From Anseongella sp036570465 (lineage in GTDB: Bacteria; Bacteroidota; Bacteroidia; Sphingobacteriales; Sphingobacteriaceae), in assembly GCA_036570465.1 (NCBI GenBank), contig DATCYD010000100.1, positions 1 through 17,322 on the forward strand: a stretch of DNA of 17,322 nucleotides. Reading direction: 5' to 3'. Shown here one piece after another: positions 13,480 through 17,322 of the stretch (position 1 is the first letter of the stretch; every line of letters begins with the position of its first letter). The translations under genes were made by a program, and so were the position numbers. The notes under the pieces were generated by a model that was not told the DNA's origin, searched no databases, and worked only from the letters and a program-made list of their open reading frames with translations.

Positions 13480-14604
13480 ATGTATCAAGGCATTTCAAGA
13501 AATAGAAGATCAGCAGCGCTGATGGTAATTATGACCACGTTGGCATTGGTTTTCACGGCATGTTCCCAACAGGTCCGGAAAAACGAACAGGAGGAAAAAA
13601 AGGACCCGCAGCCCGTTTCCTATCCTGCAGTTCCCGTAAAATTCATCAATCCCGAATATGAATTATCGCTTCCGGCAGAACTGAAACCCTATGAACAGGT
13701 AGCGGTCTATGCGAAGGTGACCGGATTCGTAAAGCAGCTGCATGTGGATCGCGGCGACCGCGTGCGTAAAGGACAATTATTGGCGGTATTGGAAGCGCCG
13801 GAAATGGAGCAGCAATACCTTTCCGATAAATCCACGGAACAAAAAATACACAGTGATTACCTGTATGCCAAACAGGCTTACGAGCGCCTGGCGGAAGCAT
13901 CCGCTACCACAGGAGCGGTGGCAGCTATTGAGCTGGACAGGGTAAAAAGCGCTATGGAAAGTGCGGAATCCGCTTATGAGGCCTCGAAGGCCGGAACGGC
14001 CCACGCTTCCCAGTTGCAGCAATACCTTCGCATCACCGCACCCTTTGACGGGGTGATTACTGAACGGAATATTTCGGTCGACGCCCTGGCAGGTGCGCGT
14101 TCCAGCCAGCCTTTGTTTATGATGGCGCAAGACAAGCGGTTGCGTTTAACCCTATCCCTTCCCGAAAAGCACGCCGCGTCGGTAACTCAGGATATGCGGG
14201 CTGCCTTCACCGTTAGCTCGAGGCCGGGAAAGACATTCGACGCGGTGCTTTCACGTACCTCGGGTTTGCTCGATGAACAAAGCCGCTCCCTCACCCTGGA
14301 GTTCGATATCGATAATTCTTCAGGTGAATTGCAGGGCGGGGACTACGCACAGGTAAAATTAACCCTTCAGCGTAAAAGCCCCACGTATTGGGTACCTGCC
14401 GGCAGTGTGTTGAACACGCAGTCAGGAATCTATGTCATGACATTGACCGGCCAGGAAATAAAACGGCTTCCCGTCAAGGAGGGCATACGGCTGGATACGC
14501 TTACAGAAGTATTCGGTGATCTTTCGCCGGAGGATAAGATCATCTTAAAGCCATCGGAAGAAATCAAAACAGGTCAAATCAATTTTAATCACAAACAAAT
14601 TTAA
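13480..14604 (+). CDS. RND efflux periplasmic adaptor lipoprotein (HlyD/MFP family)
   Basis: This 374-residue protein has a lipoprotein signal peptide with lipobox VFTAC (Cys28). Next comes the first lipoyl half (about 75-105, with VTGFVKQLHVDRGDRVRKGQ), then an alpha-hairpin (about 107-182). The second lipoyl half (about 184-215, with LRITAPFDGVITERNISVDAL) and beta-barrel and membrane-proximal domains follow. It bridges the RND permease and TolC channel in the periplasm, anchored by lipid to the inner membrane. The gene lies 185 bp after the RND stop only because a MITE has inserted between them; without it the gap would be 22 bp. Its stop is 4 bp before the DsbD-alpha gene, so pump and disulfide-reduction genes form one unit. 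Confidence 0.92.
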   Translation: MYQGISRNRRSAALMVIMTTLALVFTACSQQVRKNEQEEKKDPQPVSYPAVPVKFINPEYELSLPAELKPYEQVAVYAKVTGFVKQLHVDRGDRVRKGQLLAVLEAPEMEQQYLSDKSTEQKIHSDYLYAKQAYERLAEASATTGAVAAIELDRVKSAMESAESAYEASKAGTAHASQLQQYLRITAPFDGVITERNISVDALAGARSSQPLFMMAQDKRLRLTLSLPEKHAASVTQDMRAAFTVSSRPGKTFDAVLSRTSGLLDEQSRSLTLEFDIDNSSGELQGGDYAQVKLTLQRKSPTYWVPAGSVLNTQSGIYVMTLTGQEIKRLPVKEGIRLDTLTEVFGDLSPEDKIILKPSEEIKTGQINFNHKQI

Positions 14605-14608
14605 AGCA

Positions 14609-15055
14609 ATGAAAAGATTCATCATTTTTATCGCCGTATTCTCAATAAGCGCTGCCTCAACCGCACAAATATTAAAACCTGTAAAGTGGTCTTACGCTTC
14701 AAAGCGTGTCAGCGATACAGAAGCAGTGGTGCTGATCAAGGCAACGATGGAAAAAGGCTGGCATATCTATTCCCAGACCGTTCCCGAAAGTGGTCCGCAG
14801 CCAACACGTTTCTCGTTCGAGCCCTCAAAGGGGTATAAGCTGATGGGGAAGACAGGTGAACCCCAACCCATCACCGAGTTTGAAAAGACGTTCGACATGG
14901 AATTAAGCTACTTCGAGAATTCCGTTGTTTTCCAGCAGCGGGTAAACCTGGTTGAAAGCTCGCCGACGATTACCGGCAAAGTAGTTTACATGGTCTGCAA
15001 CGATATGCAATGTCTGCCGCCGGAGGAAGTAGCGTTCAGTATTCCAATAAAATGA
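14609..15055 (+). CDS. DsbD alpha-domain protein (periplasmic thiol exchange)
   Basis: This 148-residue secreted protein has a signal peptide (to about 19, SAASTA before QILKP) and a single immunoglobulin-like domain matching the N-terminal alpha domain of DsbD. The active segment near the end, VVYMVCNDMQCLPPEEV, holds Cys130 and Cys135, placed like the DsbD-alpha redox pair (Cys-x4/5-Cys followed by a PPE turn). It would take electrons from the DsbD gamma domain and pass them to periplasmic clients. In enterobacteria this domain is fused to DsbD; here it is its own gene 10 bp before dsbD. Tight spacing to both the adaptor gene and dsbD implies co-expression. The client could be the TlpA-like protein encoded downstream. 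Confidence 0.85.
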   Translation: MKRFIIFIAVFSISAASTAQILKPVKWSYASKRVSDTEAVVLIKATMEKGWHIYSQTVPESGPQPTRFSFEPSKGYKLMGKTGEPQPITEFEKTFDMELSYFENSVVFQQRVNLVESSPTITGKVVYMVCNDMQCLPPEEVAFSIPIK

Positions 15056-15065
15056 CGTTCTTATT

Positions 15066-16745
15066 ATGAGATCAATAGCGAGAATATTAATCCTGATTTT
15101 CATCAGCGGAATGATCGCCGTCACCGCGCACGCACAGGATACCCTTATCCCGTTTGATGACGTAGAATTTACGGAAATTACGGGAGAGCCGCCCGTTCAG
15201 GACAGTGTTGTCAAAGCTCCGGCTGCCAATGCGGCGGAAGGCACATCATCCGAAGGCACCACAGATGCCCTGGTAAGCGAACAAACCCACAACGAAGAAC
15301 GATCGCTCTGGGCCATTTTTATTGCCGGCTTTATCGGCGGGTTTGCGGCCCTGCTGATGCCCTGCATCTTTCCGCTGTTACCGCTAACGGTCAGTTATTT
15401 TACCAAAAGCAGCCATACCCGGGGAAAAGCAGTGATCCAGGCATCGGTATACGGACTTTCCATTATACTCATTTATGTATTGCTGGGGCTCCTGATCACT
15501 GTCATTTTCGGGGCGGATGCACTTAATCGTCTTTCCACCAACGGGGTTTTCAATTTTGCGTTCTTTATGCTTTTGGTGGTATTCGCATTTTCCTTCTTTG
15601 GGGCATTTGAACTTTCGCTGCCTGCCTCCCTTGCCAATAAACTGGACAGCAAAGCTGACCGGGGCGGTTTGGCCGGGCTTTTCTTTATGGCGGCTACGCT
15701 GGCGGTTGTCTCGTTTTCCTGTACGGGCCCCATTATCGGAACCCTGCTGGTACAAGCCGCCTCCATGGGACAGCTGTTGGGACCGGCCATTGGCATGCTG
15801 GGCTTTGCGTTGGCGCTTGCGATACCGTTCACGCTCTTTGCCTTATTCCCAAGCCTTTTGAAAAGCCTCCCTTCTTCGGGAAGCTGGCTGAACAGCGTGA
15901 AAATCAGCCTCGGCTTTTTGGAACTGGCGCTTGCGCTGAAATTCCTTAGCAATGTAGACCTTGCCTACCACTGGAACTGGTTTGACAGGGAAATCTTCCT
16001 GGCGCTTTGGATCATTATTTTCGGGTATTTGGGCTTTTATTTAGTTGGGAAGCTGCGTTTCCCCGGCGACAGCCCCATGCAAAGCATTAGCCTTCCGAGA
16101 ATGATACTTTCCATGATCGTACTTTCTTTCACGCTCTATATGATACCTGGTTTATGGGGAGCGCCTTTAAAATCCATTTCGGCATTTCTGCCGCCGCAGG
16201 CAACACAGGATTTCGACCTGTATACTTCCTCGTTCGGCGGATCAGGCACAAAAGAAGGTACGGCAGCTGACACCCGTAAGTATTCAGACATATTCCATGC
16301 CCCATTGAACCTGGATGTTTTTTTTGACTATCAGGAAGGGCTGGAATACGCCAGATCGACAGGAAAACCGGTAATGCTGGATTTTACCGGTCACGCTTGT
16401 GTTAATTGCCGGAAGATGGAAGCCTCGGTTTGGCCCGATAAAGAGGTGTACAGGCTATTGAACGAAGAGCTGGTCGTTATACAACTTTATGTGGACGACA
16501 AGACCGCCTTACCCGAAGAAGAACAGTTTGTGTCGACGTTCAGCGGGAAAAACATCCGTACAATCGGAAATAAGTGGAGCGACTTCCAGGCTAGCAAATT
16601 TAATTCAAATTCGCAGCCCTATTATGTACTGCTGAACCCTTTTAACGAAGGAATACTGGTGAAACCCACCGGGGCAGATTATAACCCGGAAAGCTATTAC
16701 CGCTTTCTTCAATCCGCTATTGAGCAATACCAAAAAAAGAATTAA
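15066..16745 (+). CDS. dsbD: Thiol:disulfide interchange protein DsbD (beta and gamma domains)
   Basis: This 559-residue protein has a signal peptide (to about residue 23, AHA before QDT), a low-complexity Ala/Thr/Glu-rich linker (about 40-78) and an eight-helix membrane domain (about 82-375). A C-terminal thioredoxin-like gamma domain (about 415-559) completes it. Redox cysteines are Cys100 (LLMPCIFPLLPL) and Cys219 (VVSFSCTGPIIG) in the membrane, and the CVNC motif at 445-448 in the gamma domain (DFTGHACVNCRKME). It carries electrons from cytoplasmic thioredoxin across the inner membrane to the periplasm. The N-terminal alpha domain is not fused, and its place is taken by the preceding gene. 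Linkage to an efflux pump suggests that reducing power is needed to repair or assemble thiol-sensitive cell-envelope proteins under the same stress. Confidence 0.93.
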   Translation: MRSIARILILIFISGMIAVTAHAQDTLIPFDDVEFTEITGEPPVQDSVVKAPAANAAEGTSSEGTTDALVSEQTHNEERSLWAIFIAGFIGGFAALLMPCIFPLLPLTVSYFTKSSHTRGKAVIQASVYGLSIILIYVLLGLLITVIFGADALNRLSTNGVFNFAFFMLLVVFAFSFFGAFELSLPASLANKLDSKADRGGLAGLFFMAATLAVVSFSCTGPIIGTLLVQAASMGQLLGPAIGMLGFALALAIPFTLFALFPSLLKSLPSSGSWLNSVKISLGFLELALALKFLSNVDLAYHWNWFDREIFLALWIIIFGYLGFYLVGKLRFPGDSPMQSISLPRMILSMIVLSFTLYMIPGLWGAPLKSISAFLPPQATQDFDLYTSSFGGSGTKEGTAADTRKYSDIFHAPLNLDVFFDYQEGLEYARSTGKPVMLDFTGHACVNCRKMEASVWPDKEVYRLLNEELVVIQLYVDDKTALPEEEQFVSTFSGKNIRTIGNKWSDFQASKFNSNSQPYYVLLNPFNEGILVKPTGADYNPESYYRFLQSAIEQYQKKN

Positions 16746-16778
16746 TAACAAGTGCAAGAAAAATTAAAACAAGTAATC

Positions 16779-17322
16779 ATGAAGATCCAGCTTAAAAATT
16801 TGGCAATCTATTCCGGACTTTTAGTACTGGCCGTCATTTCTTTGGTTTCCTGTGGAAATGCCAGCGAGGGCATTGAAAGTCATTCCGGGAACAAGACGAT
16901 GGTAGCAGAGAAAGTCGCGGAGACTACAAACGATCAGACCCCCGATGTTTCATTTAAGGACAAAAGCGGAAATATCATTTCCTTGAATTCGTTAAAGGGT
17001 AAAGTCGTATTTATCAATTTCTGGGCTACCTGGTGCCCGCCCTGCATCGCTGAAATGCCTTCGATCCAGGAATTATACACAGCGTTCAAAGACAATGACC
17101 AGGTGGTTTTCCTGATGGTGGATGTGGACAACAAACCGGAAAAGTCCAACAAATTCATGGAAAAAGGGAACTATGATCTGCCGGTTCATACGCCGGCAAG
17201 CGCCATCCCGCCTTCTTTCCTGGGAGGTGCCATCCCAACCACGCTCGTACTCGATAAAAAAGGTGAAGTGGTATTTAAGCACGAAGGGATGGGCGATTAT
17301 GGTTCCGCCGAATTCCAGTCCT
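16779..17322 (+). CDS. TlpA-like thioredoxin lipoprotein (cut by window end)
   Basis: The frame opens at an ATG 33 bp after dsbD and is still open at the window edge after 181 codons. It starts with a lipoprotein signal peptide (lipobox SLVSC, Cys25), a polar linker to about residue 52, and then a TlpA/ResA-type thioredoxin fold. The catalytic motif FWATWCPPCIAEMP has Cys86 and Cys89, and the cis-proline loop AIPTT is at 151-155. Such membrane-tethered thioredoxins reduce periplasmic disulfides, for example in cytochrome c or copper-site assembly, with electrons from DsbD. Gene order (alpha domain, DsbD, TlpA) gives a complete relay. Judging by family length, little is missing from the C-terminus. 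Confidence 0.9.
   Translation, partial: MKIQLKNLAIYSGLLVLAVISLVSCGNASEGIESHSGNKTMVAEKVAETTNDQTPDVSFKDKSGNIISLNSLKGKVVFINFWATWCPPCIAEMPSIQELYTAFKDNDQVVFLMVDVDNKPEKSNKFMEKGNYDLPVHTPASAIPPSFLGGAIPTTLVLDKKGEVVFKHEGMGDYGSAEFQS

Noticed and set aside
13443..13481. TTGACA in the right end of the MITE with TACAAT at the adaptor start as an outward promoter
   Set aside because: The spacing is 27 bp, far from the 17 bp needed, and this organism's promoters appear to use TTTG and TAnnTTTG. TTGACA is simply part of the inverted repeat.
1..17322. CRISPR array, tRNA, rRNA, riboswitch or intact transposase
   Set aside because: Reading both strands showed no regularly spaced repeats, no cloverleaf or rRNA-like sequence, no known riboswitch pattern, and no transposase gene.

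Overview
The window looks like a chromosomal segment from the phylum Bacteroidetes (Bacteroidota), probably a Sphingobacteriaceae- or Chitinophagaceae-type soil or freshwater bacterium. This is inferred from an ECF sigma factor next to a FecR-type anti-sigma factor, from several promoters of the Bacteroidetes form TTTG-N20-TAnnTTTG, from weak or absent Shine-Dalgarno sequences, and from family resemblance of nearly every protein. No rRNA, tRNA, CRISPR array or intact transposase was seen.

Left part (1-4130). On the minus strand lie the first 27 codons of a FecR-like anti-sigma factor, an ECF sigma factor and a TauE/SafE permease. The permease frame is broken near its N-terminus by an in-frame TGA. 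A gene-poor, scrambled stretch follows (about 1655-2280). On the plus strand comes a TetX-type FAD monooxygenase whose promoter carries a TetR-like dyad operator between its -33 and -7 elements. Directly behind it is a headless TetR-family remnant, probably the relic of its own repressor. A 64-bp direct repeat (about 81% identical) flanks this monooxygenase/TetR block, and a perfect 17-bp-stem palindrome sits beside the left copy.

Middle part (4132-8077, all minus strand). This is a compact sulfur operon, read in the order TauE/SafE permease, persulfide dioxygenase-rhodanese fusion, two half-size YeeE/YedE (thiosulfate/polysulfide-type) membrane proteins, and a Crp/Fnr-family regulator with a CC pair in its sensor domain. 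Genes are spaced by 4-bp overlap to 54 bp. The likely job is import or export, oxidation and control of sulfane sulfur.

Right part (8197-17322, all plus strand, diverging from the sulfur operon). A small uncharacterised membrane protein is followed by a TolC-like outer membrane protein, an RND permease, a lipoprotein periplasmic adaptor, a separately encoded DsbD-alpha domain, DsbD (beta plus gamma domains) and a TlpA-like thioredoxin lipoprotein cut by the window end. So a tripartite efflux pump is joined to a periplasmic thiol-reduction chain. A 161-bp MITE-like element bounded by TA duplications has inserted exactly at the stop codon of the RND gene, between pump and adaptor genes.

The 119-bp region between the two divergent operons holds a perfect dyad, ATTGATATCAAT, and an Fnr-box-like sequence precedes tolC. 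A shared regulator, perhaps the Crp-family protein of the sulfur operon, is plausible but is an inference. The best candidate for an interesting system is this combined sulfane-sulfur oxidation, transport, efflux and periplasmic disulfide-reduction locus.
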